From: Mangrovicoccus algicola
GTDB taxonomy: Bacteria; Pseudomonadota; Alphaproteobacteria; Rhodobacterales; Rhodobacteraceae
Assembly (NCBI RefSeq): GCF_014903745.1
Contig: NZ_JACVXA010000027.1
Location: forward strand, 1-62,424
Length of the DNA stretch: 62,424 nt
Direction: 5' to 3'
This document shows, one piece after another, positions 16,454 to 24,771 of the stretch. The notes below the pieces were generated by a model, which was given only the letters and a program-made list of their open reading frames with translations, made no database searches and was not told where the DNA came from. Every line of letters starts with the position of its first letter. Position 1 is the stretch's first letter. Made by a program: the position numbers and the translations under genes.

Positions 16454-17381
16454 GACCGCGATTCTCGACATCGCGCTGGCCGGGATCGGCAAGATCGCCC
16501 GCGACCAGCACATTCCCGCCATCGCCGCCGATCCGGGGCTGGGCCTTGCCGCCACGGTCAGCCGCTCCGGCGGGATCGAGGGGGTGGAGAACCACGCGAC
16601 GATGGAGGCCCTGCTGGCCGCGCGGCCCGATATCGCGGCCGTGTCGCTGTGCATGCCGCCGCAGGTGCGCTTCGAGGCCGCCGCCGCCGCCCTGCGCGCC
16701 GGGCGTCACGTGATGCTGGAAAAGCCTCCCGGCGCCACCGTCACGGAGGTGCTGCGCCTGCGCGACCTGGCCGCGTCGCAGGGCGTGACGCTGTTCGCCA
16801 CCTGGCATTCGCGCCAGGCGGCGGGGGTGGCAACGGCGAAATCCTTTCTGGCCGGGAAGGCGATCCGCCGCGTCCGCATCGACTGGAAGGAGGACGTGCG
16901 CCACTGGCATCCCGGCCAGGACTGGATCTGGGAACCGGGGGGGCTGGGCGTCTTCGATCCGGGGATCAACGCGCTGTCCATCCTGACGGAAATCCTGCCC
17001 GCGCCGGTGCATGTGACCGCGGCGGAGCTGACATTCCCGGAAAACCGCGCCCAGCCCATCGCCGCCGACCTGCGCTTTGCCGGGGCGGACGGGCTGGTGG
17101 TGGAGGCCGAATTCGACTGGCGCCAGACCGGCCCCCAGACCTGGGACATCCTGGCCGAGACCGATGTCGGCAGCCTGCGGCTTTCCGACGGGGGGGCGCG
17201 GCTGGCGATTGACGGCACCGCGCAGGAGGTTGCAGGTTCGGGCGAGTATCCCGGCCTCTACCGCCGTTTCGCCGGGCTGATCGCGGCCGGGCAGAGCGAC
17301 GTGGATGTCGCGCCGCTTCTGCATGTGGCGGATGCCTTCCTGACGGGGCGCCGCAACCTGACCGAACCGTTTCACGATTGA
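16440..17381 (+). CDS. Gfo/Idh/MocA sugar 1-dehydrogenase (L-arabinose/D-galactose)
   Basis: 313 residues. N-terminal Rossmann domain (ALAGIGKIARDQHIPAIAAD) with the MLEKPPGAT motif typical of the Gfo/Idh/MocA family, and a C-terminal sheet domain with HWHPGQDWIWEPGGLGVFDPGINAL. It resembles galactose/arabinose 1-dehydrogenases that oxidise the pyranose to its 1,4- or 1,5-lactone with NAD(P), the first committed step before the lactonase encoded at 18949. GTG start at 16440 with gggagg 6 bases upstream, inside the end of the dehydratase gene. Confidence 0.87.
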   Translation: MTATETAILDIALAGIGKIARDQHIPAIAADPGLGLAATVSRSGGIEGVENHATMEALLAARPDIAAVSLCMPPQVRFEAAAAALRAGRHVMLEKPPGATVTEVLRLRDLAASQGVTLFATWHSRQAAGVATAKSFLAGKAIRRVRIDWKEDVRHWHPGQDWIWEPGGLGVFDPGINALSILTEILPAPVHVTAAELTFPENRAQPIAADLRFAGADGLVVEAEFDWRQTGPQTWDILAETDVGSLRLSDGGARLAIDGTAQEVAGSGEYPGLYRRFAGLIAAGQSDVDVAPLLHVADAFLTGRRNLTEPFHD

Positions 17382-17397
17382 CCGAAGGGAGACCCCC

Positions 17398-18924
17398 ATG
17401 TCCGACATCCCGACCCTGACCGGCCGTCACCTGATCGCCGGCAACTGGACCGCCTCGGACGGCACCTTCCGCTCCGATCCCGTCACCGGCGAGGGGCAGG
17501 ACTATTGCGCGGGCGGCGCGGCCGAAATCGATGCCGCCGCCACCGCCGCCGCCGAGGCCTTCGCCACCTATGGCTGGACCTCGCGCGAGGACCGGGCCGC
17601 CTTGCTGGAGCGCATCGCGGAGGAGATCGAGGCGCGCGGTCCCCAGCTGACCGCGATTGGGGGGGCCGAAACCGGCCTGCCTGCCGCCCGGCTGGAGGGC
17701 GAGCGCGGCCGCACCTGCGGACAGCTGCGCCTTTTCGCGGGCCATCTCCGCGACGGCGCCTATCTCGACATCCGCCATGATCCGGCGCTGCCCGACCGCG
17801 CGCCCCTGCCGCGGCCGGACCTGCGGCTGATGCAGCGCCCGGTCGGGCCCGTGGGCGTCTTCGGCGCCTCGAATTTCCCGCTGGCCTTCTCCACGGCCGG
17901 GGGCGATACCGCCGCCGCGCTGGCGGCCGGCTGCCCGGTCGTCTACAAGGGCCATCCCGGTCATCCCGGCACCTGCGAACTGGTCGCCGGGGCCATCGAT
18001 GCCGCCATCAGGGCGACCGGCATGCCCGCGGGCGTCTTCTCCATGGTGCAGTCCAATACCAACGAGGCCGGGGGCGCGCTGGTGCAGCATCCGGCGATCC
18101 GGGCGGTGGGCTTCACCGGCTCCTTCGGCGGCGGCAAGGCGCTGTTCGACCTGGCCATGGCGCGGCCCGAGCCGATCCCGTTCTTCGGCGAACTGGGCTC
18201 TCTGAACCCGGTCTTCGTGATGCCCGCCGCCCTGGCCGCGCGCGGCGCCGCGATGGGCGAGGGCTGGGCACAGTCGCTGACCATGGGGGTCGGGCAGTTC
18301 TGCACCAATCCCGGCATCGTGGTGCTGCCCGAAGGGCCCGAAGGCGATGCCTTCCTGGCGGCGGCCGCCGGGTTGCTGAATGAAACCGTCGCGCAGCCGA
18401 TGCTGACCGGCGGCACGGCCGCGGCCTATGCGCAAGGCGTGGAGACGCTCTCGGGCGCCGGGCTCGACCGGCTGACCGCCGCCCAGGCCTGCGGCCCGCG
18501 CGAGGGGGCTCCGGCCGTGTTCCAGGCATCGGCGGCCGACTGGCTCGCCCGGCCCGATCTGGCGCGCGAGGTCTTCGGACCGGCCGCCATCGTGATCCGC
18601 ACGGCGGCGCCGGCGGAGATGCTGAAGGTGGCGCAGGGCCTGCATGGCCAGCTGACCGCGACGCTGCTGATGGAGGATGCCGATATCGAGGCAGCCCGGC
18701 CGCTGATGCCGGTGCTGGAAAGCAAGGCGGGCAGGGTGCTGGCCAATGCCTTCCCCACCGGCGTCGAGGTCGCCGATGCGATGGTCCATGGCGGGCCCTT
18801 CCCGGCCTCGACCAATTTCGGCGCCACCTCGGTCGGCACCATGGCGATCCGCCGCTTCCTGCGGCCGGTCTGCTACCAGAACCTGCCCGCGGCGCTTCTG
18901 CCGGGCGATCTTCAGGCGATCTGA
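17398..18924 (+). CDS. 2-Ketoglutarate semialdehyde dehydrogenase (aldehyde dehydrogenase)
   Basis: 508 residues, NAD(P) aldehyde dehydrogenase of the KGSADH class. Seen: VGPVGVFGASNFPLAFS (nucleotide-binding region), KGHPGHPGTCELV, GFTGSFGGGKALFD, the ELGSLNP glutamate, and the catalytic cysteine in GVGQFCTNPG. Oxidises 2-ketoglutarate semialdehyde to 2-oxoglutarate, the last step of the non-phosphorylating arabinose route, delivering carbon to the TCA cycle. Starts 16 bases after the sugar dehydrogenase with gaaggga upstream. The neighbours give the specificity; sequence alone would also allow other semialdehydes. Confidence 0.9.
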   Translation: MSDIPTLTGRHLIAGNWTASDGTFRSDPVTGEGQDYCAGGAAEIDAAATAAAEAFATYGWTSREDRAALLERIAEEIEARGPQLTAIGGAETGLPAARLEGERGRTCGQLRLFAGHLRDGAYLDIRHDPALPDRAPLPRPDLRLMQRPVGPVGVFGASNFPLAFSTAGGDTAAALAAGCPVVYKGHPGHPGTCELVAGAIDAAIRATGMPAGVFSMVQSNTNEAGGALVQHPAIRAVGFTGSFGGGKALFDLAMARPEPIPFFGELGSLNPVFVMPAALAARGAAMGEGWAQSLTMGVGQFCTNPGIVVLPEGPEGDAFLAAAAGLLNETVAQPMLTGGTAAAYAQGVETLSGAGLDRLTAAQACGPREGAPAVFQASAADWLARPDLAREVFGPAAIVIRTAAPAEMLKVAQGLHGQLTATLLMEDADIEAARPLMPVLESKAGRVLANAFPTGVEVADAMVHGGPFPASTNFGATSVGTMAIRRFLRPVCYQNLPAALLPGDLQAI

Positions 18925-18948
18925 TCGCGCTGCGCAGGAGAGAAGACG

Positions 18949-19800
18949 ATGGAGATGGAGATCTACGATGCCCGGCCCTGTTTGCTCGGCGAGGGACCGC
19001 TGTGGCACCCGCTGAGGAACCAGCTGTTCTGGTTCGACATCATCGGCAACCGCATCCTGTCGCGCCAGGGGGACAGGCCGCTGGAATGGCGGTTCGACGA
19101 ACATCTCTCGGCGGCGGGCTGGATCGACGAGCACCGGTTGCTGATTGCAACCGAAACGGCGCTGCGTCGCTTCGACATTGCAACCGGGGAGCATGAGCCC
19201 GTCTGCCCGCTGGAGGCGGATCTGCCCGGGAACCGGTCCAATGACGGGCGCGCCGATCCGATGGGCGGATTCTGGATCGGCACCATGGCCAAGGCGGGGG
19301 GCGGTCCGAAAGGGGCGATCTGGCGCTATCACAAGGGGGTGCTGGAAAAGCTCTACGGCGACATCACCACCTCCAACGCGATCTGTTTCGGCACGGACGG
19401 GCGCACGGCCTATTTCACCGACACGCCGACGCTGAAGGTCATGCGGGTCGAATTGGACGCGGAAGGCTGGCCTGCCGGACCGCCGGAGGTCTTCCTTGAT
19501 CTTGCCGGGACGGGGCACAAGGCCGATGGCGCCGTCATCGATTCCCAGAACCATTTCTGGACCGGCCAATGGGGCTCGGGCCGGGTGGCGCGCTATACGC
19601 CCGAGGGCGTGTTCGACCGCGCCATCGCCGTGCCGGGGCTGCATTCCTCCTGCCCGGCCTTCGGCGGCCCCGACCGGCGGACGCTGTTCTGCACCTCGGC
19701 GCTGCAATCCATCGCGGAACCGGATGCCGCCCAGGGCCTGACCTATGTCATCGCCGATGCCGGTGTCGCGGGCCAGGCAGAGCACCGGGTGATCGCGTGA
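18949..19800 (+). CDS. SMP-30/gluconolactonase family sugar lactonase (L-arabinolactonase)
   Basis: 283 residues, six-bladed propeller lactonase. Metal-ligand motifs: the N-terminal LLGEGPLWHP glutamate, NRSNDGRADPMGGFWIGTMA, and GHKADGAVIDSQNHFWTGQWGSG. Opens the sugar lactone made by the dehydrogenase at 16440, giving the aldonate for the dehydratase. ATG at 18949 has aggag 8 bases upstream; a second in-frame ATG at 18955 is an alternative. Its stop overlaps the GTG of the mutarotase gene. A perfect dyad repeat copy lies inside the gene (19136-19152), encoded with codons unusual here (TTG, ATT, GCA). Confidence 0.9.
   Translation: MEMEIYDARPCLLGEGPLWHPLRNQLFWFDIIGNRILSRQGDRPLEWRFDEHLSAAGWIDEHRLLIATETALRRFDIATGEHEPVCPLEADLPGNRSNDGRADPMGGFWIGTMAKAGGGPKGAIWRYHKGVLEKLYGDITTSNAICFGTDGRTAYFTDTPTLKVMRVELDAEGWPAGPPEVFLDLAGTGHKADGAVIDSQNHFWTGQWGSGRVARYTPEGVFDRAIAVPGLHSSCPAFGGPDRRTLFCTSALQSIAEPDAAQGLTYVIADAGVAGQAEHRVIA
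19136..19152. repeat. GGTTGC-N5-GCAACC dyad, perfect, inside the lactonase gene
   Basis: GGTTGC-TGATT-GCAACC. Codon phase 1 of the lactonase gene. A further right half-site, GCAACC, lies at 19180-19185. Confidence 0.75.
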
Positions 19801-20786
19801 CCGTCTCGGAATTCGGCCGGGCCCCGGACGGCCGGCCGGTAGAGCGGGTGGTGATCGAGGGGGGCGGGTTGCGGGCCGCCTTCCTCACCTGGGGGGCGAC
19901 GCTGCAGGACCTCAGGATGGAGGGCGTCGGTCACCCCCTGGTGCTCGGGGCGGAGGAATTCGGCCCCTATCTCGACGCGCTGCTTTATTCCGGCGCGATT
20001 GTCGGACGCTTTGCCAACCGCATCCGCGGCGGGCGCTTCGCCATCGCGGGCACGTCCTTCCAGGCGGATCGGAATTTCCGCGGGCGCCACCTGCTGCATG
20101 GCGGCACCGGGGGCAGCGGCCAGATGCTGTGGCGCATCGCCGATCTGGGCGGGGACCACGTGACGTTTTCCCTGCATCTGCCTGACGGGCATATGGGATT
20201 TCCCGGAGACATGAGCGTGGAGGCGCGGTTTTTCCTGCCGGGGAACGGTGTCCTGGCCCTTTCGGTGGTTGCGCAATGCAACCATGCGACGCCCTGCAAT
20301 TTCGCCCAGCACAGCTATTTCAACCTGGATGGCGCGGCCTCCATCCGCAGCCATGTCCTTCAGATCATGGCCGCGCATTACCTGCCGGTGGACGAGGATC
20401 TGATCCCCACGGGCGAGATCGCGCCCGTCGCCGGGACCGGTTTCGATTTCCGCGCGCCCCGCCCGATCGGAGACCGGGGCTATGACCACAATTTCTGTAC
20501 CGGCCGCGCCCGGGACGCCTTGCGCCCGGTGGCCATCCTTTGCGGCGGAGCGGGATCGGTCAGCCTGACCGTCGAGACGACCGAGCCGGGGCTGCAGCTT
20601 TATGACGGGGCACATCTCGATCTGGAGCGCGGGCTTGAGGGGCGCCGATATGGTCGCTGCAGCGGCGTCGCCCTGGAGGCGCAGCTCTGGCCGGATGCGC
20701 CGAACCTCGCGGGCGCCGCCCATGGCATCCTGCCTGCCGGAGAGACATCCCGGCAGGAGCTGCGCTATGTCTTCCGCCGGATGTGA
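19797..20786 (+). CDS. galM: Aldose 1-epimerase (mutarotase)
   Basis: 329 residues, GalM fold. Seen: NRIRGGRFAIAG (substrate loop), HLLHGGTGG (first active-site His), QHSYFNLDG (catalytic His) and GVALEAQLWPDAPN with the catalytic Glu; these are the standard GalM motifs. Interconverts alpha and beta sugar anomers so that ChvE ligands and the dehydrogenase meet the right form. GTG start at 19797 overlaps the lactonase stop (GTGA); an upstream start would lie wholly inside the lactonase. Last gene of the operon; ends 38 bases from the convergent livM stop. Contains a perfect dyad repeat copy at 20267-20283. Confidence 0.93.
   Translation: MTVSEFGRAPDGRPVERVVIEGGGLRAAFLTWGATLQDLRMEGVGHPLVLGAEEFGPYLDALLYSGAIVGRFANRIRGGRFAIAGTSFQADRNFRGRHLLHGGTGGSGQMLWRIADLGGDHVTFSLHLPDGHMGFPGDMSVEARFFLPGNGVLALSVVAQCNHATPCNFAQHSYFNLDGAASIRSHVLQIMAAHYLPVDEDLIPTGEIAPVAGTGFDFRAPRPIGDRGYDHNFCTGRARDALRPVAILCGGAGSVSLTVETTEPGLQLYDGAHLDLERGLEGRRYGRCSGVALEAQLWPDAPNLAGAAHGILPAGETSRQELRYVFRRM
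20267..20283. repeat. GGTTGC-N5-GCAACC dyad, perfect, inside galM
   Basis: GGTTGC-GCAAT-GCAACC, codon phase 2 of galM. Confidence 0.75.
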
Positions 20787-20789
20787 TCC

Positions 20790-20812
20790 GGCGGTTGCAT
20801 TTCGCAACCGCC
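20790..20812. terminator. Hairpin between convergent galM and livM, containing a perfect dyad repeat
   Basis: The 17-bp dyad GGTTGC-ATTTC-GCAACC (20793-20809) is extended to a 9-bp perfect stem (20790-20798 with 20804-20812, loop atttc) in the 38-bp gap between convergent stops. It can act as a bidirectional terminator, although U-runs are absent. Here the dispersed repeat has, or borrows, a terminator position. Confidence 0.6.
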
Positions 20813-20824
20813 GTTCCGTCCGCT

Positions 20825-22120
20825 CTAGCGTTCAGGCAGCAGCCCCCGCGGGGCAAAGCGCAGCACCAACAGCATCACGACCCCCATGGTCAGCAGCCGC
20901 ATCTGCGCCGCGCTTTCCAGCAGATGACCCTTCAGCGCGCCATCGGGCAGCGGCAGGGTCAGCACCTGCATCAGCGCCTGGCCCAGCGGTTCCACCTGGA
21001 CCCACAGGAAGAACACCAGGAAGCCGCCCAGCACCCCGCCCAGCGTGTTGCCCGACCCGCCGACGATGACCATGACCCAGACGAGGAAGGTGAAGCGCAG
21101 CGGCTGATACGTGCCGGGCGTCAGCTGTCCGTCCAGCGTGGTCATCATCGCCCCGGCCAGGCCGCAGACGGCCGATCCGAGGATGAAGACCTGCAGGTGA
21201 CGGCGCGTGACATCCTTGCCCATCGCCGCGGCGGCTGTCTCATTGTCGCGGATCGCCCGCATCATCCGGCCCCAGGGCGCGTTCAGCGCCAGCTGGCTGA
21301 GCACGACCAGCGCGACCAGGACGATGGCGAAGAGCCCGGCATAGAGCAGTTTGACATAGAGCGTCGAGGCCGTGACCGGGTCCAGCCCGAGCCCCGCGGC
21401 GGTGCCGGCGAAACCGGGATCCTGCTGCAGGTCGATCTCGTAGGGCACCGGCCGCGGGATGCCGACGACATTCTTGACGCCCCGCGCCAGCCAGTCCTCG
21501 TTGCGCAGGATGCTGATGATGATCTCGGAAATGCCCAGCGTCGCGATCGCGAGATAGTCGCTGCGCAGCCCCAGCGCGGTCTTGCCGATGATCCAGGCGG
21601 CCCCGGCGGCAAACAGCCCGCCGACCGGCCAGGCGATCAGCACGGGCAGGCCAAGCCCGCCGAGGAAACCGGTCGTTGCGGGGTCGACGGCCTCGATCGC
21701 ATCGCGGGCGGGATCGAAAAGCATGCGGTAGAGCGCGAATCCCAGGCAGGCCAGGATCACCGTGGTTGCAATCCGCAACCAGCGTTTTCCGATGCGCTTG
21801 TGGACCGCAACCACCAGTGCAATCGTCGCAAGCCCGGTCCCGAGCGCAAGCAGCAGCCGCGGCCCTCCCGCCGCCCAGGCTTCGGGCACGGGCGGTTCGG
21901 AGACAAGCACGGCGGCCAGCCCGCCAAGCGCGACAAATCCCATCACGCCGACATTGAACAGCCCGGCAAACCCCCATTGGGCATTCAGGCCCAGGGCCAT
22001 GATCGCCGAGACGAGACCCATGTTCAGGATGTAGAGGGCGGTGTTCCAGCTTTGCAGAAACCCGGTCAGCAGGATCAGCAGGAGCACCAGAAGGAACATG
22101 GCGATGGTGCGGGCCGTCAT
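20825..22120 (-). CDS. livM: Branched-chain amino acid type ABC transporter permease LivM
   Basis: 431 residues, integral membrane. Begins with a hydrophobic helix (TIAMFLLVLLLILLTGFL) and carries the LivM signatures NMGLVSAIMALGLNAQWGFAGLFNVG, LRSDYLAIATLGISEII and WGRMMRAIRDNETAAAAMGKDV near the C-terminus, with the GSGNTLGGVLGGF element. Longer than E. coli LivM core because of an extended loop around residues 130-190. Pairs with LivH to form the import channel. Last gene of the liv operon; start overlaps the livH stop (ATGA). A perfect dyad repeat lies inside (21764-21780). Confidence 0.93.
   Translation of the reverse strand: MTARTIAMFLLVLLLILLTGFLQSWNTALYILNMGLVSAIMALGLNAQWGFAGLFNVGVMGFVALGGLAAVLVSEPPVPEAWAAGGPRLLLALGTGLATIALVVAVHKRIGKRWLRIATTVILACLGFALYRMLFDPARDAIEAVDPATTGFLGGLGLPVLIAWPVGGLFAAGAAWIIGKTALGLRSDYLAIATLGISEIIISILRNEDWLARGVKNVVGIPRPVPYEIDLQQDPGFAGTAAGLGLDPVTASTLYVKLLYAGLFAIVLVALVVLSQLALNAPWGRMMRAIRDNETAAAAMGKDVTRRHLQVFILGSAVCGLAGAMMTTLDGQLTPGTYQPLRFTFLVWVMVIVGGSGNTLGGVLGGFLVFFLWVQVEPLGQALMQVLTLPLPDGALKGHLLESAAQMRLLTMGVVMLLVLRFAPRGLLPER
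21764..21780. repeat. GGTTGC-N5-GCAACC dyad, perfect, inside livM
   Basis: GGTTGC-AATCC-GCAACC, codon phase 1 of livM. A degenerate neighbour (GCTTGT-GGACC-GCAACC, 10 of 12) starts 32 bases further at 21796. Confidence 0.75.
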
Positions 22121-23127
22121 GTCGAGGTCCCCCTGAAAAGGCCGGTGGGCTTGATCAGCAGCACCAGCACGAGGATGAGGAAGCTGACCGCGTTCTTGTA
22201 TTCCGTGCCCAGAAGCTGCACCAGCCCGTCCGGCGCCAGTCCGGCGGGCAGGGTGTAGCCCAGGACCTTTTTCCAGGCATAGGTCAGGCCGACCTCGGAA
22301 AAGGCGATGATGAACCCGCCGACGATCGCGCCGACCGGACTCCCCAGCCCGCCGACGATGGCAGCCGCGAAGATCGGCAGCAGCAGCTGGAAATAGGTGA
22401 AGGGCTTGAAGGACTTGTCCAGACCGTAAAGCGTGCCGGCAATGGTGGCCAGCGCCGCGACCAGCACCCAGGTGATGCGCACGACCCGGTCGGGATCGAT
22501 CCCCGACAGCAGGGCCAGGTCGCGGTTGTCGGCGAAGGCGCGCATCGACTTGCCGCTGCGGGTGCGGTTGAGGAACCAGAACAGCGCGACCATCACCGTC
22601 AGCGCCGTGACCAGGGTGATGGCCTGCGAACTGCGGATGGCCAGGCCTTCGTCCAGCCCGGTCATTTCCTTGAAATCGCGGGCGGAGACGAGGAAGCGCG
22701 CGCCATCGTCGAACCGCTGTTCATCGACGCCGATGACCAGGCGGACGATGCCGTTCATCACGAACATCACGCCGATGGAGACTATCAGCAGGATCGCGGA
22801 GGAGGCGCGGTTCCTGCGGTAGAAGCGGTAGACCATCCTGTCGGTTGCAAGAAGCAACCATGCGGTCACGGCGATGCCGACGGGCAGGGCGATCAACGCG
22901 GTCGGCAGGGGGCCTGCCGAGATGCCCAGCGATTGCAGACCCCAGGTCGCCAGGATCGTGACCATCGTGCCGAAGGCCATCGTGTCGCCATGGGCGACAT
23001 TGGTGAAGCGCAGAACCGCCACGGTCAGGGTCACGCCGAGCGCGCCGAGCGCCAGCTGCGCGCCATAGGCCGTCGCGGGGACGATGACGAAATTGGTCAG
23101 CGCGACGAGCGCGTTCAGTAGATCCAC
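22117..23127 (-). CDS. livH: Branched-chain amino acid type ABC transporter permease LivH
   Basis: 336 residues, LivH/UrtB-type permease with eight or more hydrophobic segments. Seen: QLALGALGVTLTVAVLRFTNVAHGD near the N-terminus (the LivH hallmark), MRAFADNRDLALLSGID, and FAAAIVGGLGSPVGAIVGGFIIAFSEV. Works with LivM as the membrane pore, energised by LivG and LivF. Starts 71 bases after livF; that gap carries a degenerate dyad (23178-23194). Contains a perfect dyad repeat at 22843-22859. Substrate cannot be told; related systems carry branched-chain amino acids, other amino acids or amides. Confidence 0.92.
   Translation of the reverse strand: MDLLNALVALTNFVIVPATAYGAQLALGALGVTLTVAVLRFTNVAHGDTMAFGTMVTILATWGLQSLGISAGPLPTALIALPVGIAVTAWLLLATDRMVYRFYRRNRASSAILLIVSIGVMFVMNGIVRLVIGVDEQRFDDGARFLVSARDFKEMTGLDEGLAIRSSQAITLVTALTVMVALFWFLNRTRSGKSMRAFADNRDLALLSGIDPDRVVRITWVLVAALATIAGTLYGLDKSFKPFTYFQLLLPIFAAAIVGGLGSPVGAIVGGFIIAFSEVGLTYAWKKVLGYTLPAGLAPDGLVQLLGTEYKNAVSFLILVLVLLIKPTGLFRGTST
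22843..22859. repeat. GGTTGC-N5-GCAACC dyad, perfect, inside livH
   Basis: GGTTGC-AAGAA-GCAACC, codon phase 1 of livH. Confidence 0.75.
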
Positions 23128-23177
23128 GCGGCTGATCCTTTCGGAAAAAACGTCGGTTCGACAATCTGGTGAAAGAT

Positions 23178-23194
23178 GGTTTTCATCTGCAACC
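23178..23194. repeat. Degenerate dyad between livF and livH
   Basis: GGTTTT-CATCT-GCAACC, 10 of 12 arm positions, in the 71-bp gap between livF and livH. Confidence 0.4.
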
Positions 23195-23198
23195 GCAG

Positions 23199-23909
23199 TC
23201 AGCCCCCCAAGAAGCTTGCGCGCACATGCGGATCGGCCAGCAGCGCGGCCCCGGTATCGGTGAACCGGTTCGCCCCCTGGACCAGCACATAGCCGGTATC
23301 GGCGATCTCCAGCGCCTGGCGGGCATTCTGTTCGACCATGAGGATCGAGATGCCGGTCCGCGCGACCTCGATGATCCTGTCGAACAGCTCGTCCATGACG
23401 ATCGGGCTGACCCCGGCAGTGGGTTCGTCCAGCATCAGAAGCTGCGGCCGCGTCATCAGCGCGCGTCCGACGGCGACCTGCTGGCGCTGGCCGCCCGACA
23501 ATTCGCCCGCCGCCTGGTGCCGCTTGTCGCCGAGGATCGGGAATAGGTCATAGACCTGCTCGATCGTGGGGCGGATGTCGTCGCGGCGCAGGAAGCCGCC
23601 CATTTCGAGGTTCTCCTCCACCGTCATGGTGGGGAAGATGTTGCGCACCTGCGGCACGAAGCCCATCCCGGCCGCCACCCGCGCCTGCGGCGTCAGCCCG
23701 GTGATGTCGCGCCCACCCAGCATCACGCGGCCCTCGCGCAGCGGCAGCATGCCGAAGACCGCCTTCATTGCGGTGGATTTCCCCGCGCCGTTCGGACCGA
23801 CGATCACCGCGATCCTGCCCTTTTCGACCGACAGGTTGCAGCCATGCAGGATATCGGCCGCGCCATAGCCGCCGCGCAGGCCCGTGGCCTCGAGGAATGG
23901 CCCGCTCAT
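23199..23909 (-). CDS. livF: ABC transporter ATPase LivF
   Basis: 236 residues, single ABC domain. Walker A GPNGAGKST, Q-loop NIFPTMTVEENLEMG, signature LSGGQRQQVAVGRAL, Walker B LLMLDEPTAGVSP and a switch His region ILMVEQNARQALEIAD. The EQNA motif is characteristic of LivF. Hydrolyses ATP to drive LivHM. Start overlaps the livG stop by 4 bases. Confidence 0.95.
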   Translation of the reverse strand: MSGPFLEATGLRGGYGAADILHGCNLSVEKGRIAVIVGPNGAGKSTAMKAVFGMLPLREGRVMLGGRDITGLTPQARVAAGMGFVPQVRNIFPTMTVEENLEMGGFLRRDDIRPTIEQVYDLFPILGDKRHQAAGELSGGQRQQVAVGRALMTRPQLLMLDEPTAGVSPIVMDELFDRIIEVARTGISILMVEQNARQALEIADTGYVLVQGANRFTDTGAALLADPHVRASFLGG

Positions 23910-24685
23910 TGCGCCGTCACCTTGTTCTTCAGCCCGGTGCCGAGATAGGCCTCGATCACCTGCGGATCCGCCTTGATCTCGGCGATGCTGCCCTCGGCGA
24001 GGACGCCGCCCTCGGCCATGCAGATGACCGGGTCGCAGAGCCGCGCGATGAAATCCATGTCATGCTCGATCATGCAGAACGTATAGCCCCGTTCGCGGTT
24101 CAGCCGCAGGATCGCGTCGCCGATCGTGTTCAGAAGCGTCCGGTTCACCCCGGCGCCGACCTCGTCGAGAAAGACGATCCTGGCATCGACCATCATGGTG
24201 CGGCCCAGTTCCAGGAGTTTCTTCTGTCCCCCGGACAGCGCCCCGGCCTTTTCGTCGGCCAAATGGTCGATGGTCAGAAATTCAAGAACTTCGTCGGCCT
24301 TCTTCATGTTGGCGCGTTCTTCCGCCGCGATGCGCCGCCGTCGCGTCCAGGTATTCCACAGCGTCTCGCCCGACTGGTCCGCGGGCACCATCATCAGGTT
24401 CTCGCGCACGCTGAGCGACGAAAATTCATGGGCGATCTGGAAGGTGCGCAGCAGCCCCTTGTGGAAGAGCTGGTGCGGCGCCAGGCCGGTGATCGCCTCG
24501 CCGGACATGGTCACGGTCCCGGAGGTCGGTTTAAGAACGCCTGCTATGCAATTGAAAAGCGTAGTTTTTCCTGCACCGTTCGGCCCGATCAACCCGGTGA
24601 TCGATCCTTCGCGGATGGTCAGGGAGGCCCCGTTGACGGCGGTGAAGCCGCCGAAGCGCATGACCAGGTTGTCGACAGTAATCAT
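23906..24685 (-). CDS. livG: ABC transporter ATPase LivG
   Basis: 259 residues, single ABC domain. Walker A GPNGAGKTT, signature LSGGQKKLLELGRTM, Walker B IVFLDEVGAGVN and the LivG-type switch MIEHDMDFI. Partner of LivF in the heterodimeric motor. Preceded by an 86-bp gap with a hairpin that separates it from the binding-protein gene. Confidence 0.95.
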   Translation of the reverse strand: MITVDNLVMRFGGFTAVNGASLTIREGSITGLIGPNGAGKTTLFNCIAGVLKPTSGTVTMSGEAITGLAPHQLFHKGLLRTFQIAHEFSSLSVRENLMMVPADQSGETLWNTWTRRRRIAAEERANMKKADEVLEFLTIDHLADEKAGALSGGQKKLLELGRTMMVDARIVFLDEVGAGVNRTLLNTIGDAILRLNRERGYTFCMIEHDMDFIARLCDPVICMAEGGVLAEGSIAEIKADPQVIEAYLGTGLKNKVTAQ

Positions 24686-24732
24686 GAACAGGCCCGTTCG
24701 CGGAAGCGTGATCGAGGGCGGCTAGCAGCAAA

Positions 24733-24762
24733 GCGGGGCCCGGGCAAGCCGCCGGACCCCGC
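24733..24762 (-). terminator. Attenuating hairpin between livJ and livG
   Basis: An 11-bp stem with one mismatch (24733-24743 with 24752-24762) starts 9 bases after the livJ stop and is followed on the minus strand by TTTGC. It probably reduces read-through so that the binding protein is made in excess over LivGFHM. Confidence 0.55.
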
Positions 24763-24771
24763 AACGCCGCG

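Noticed and set aside
16966-19785. 939-codon minus-strand open frame across the dehydrogenase and lactonase genes
   Set aside because: Shadow of real coding sequence; low-complexity composition and no start signal.
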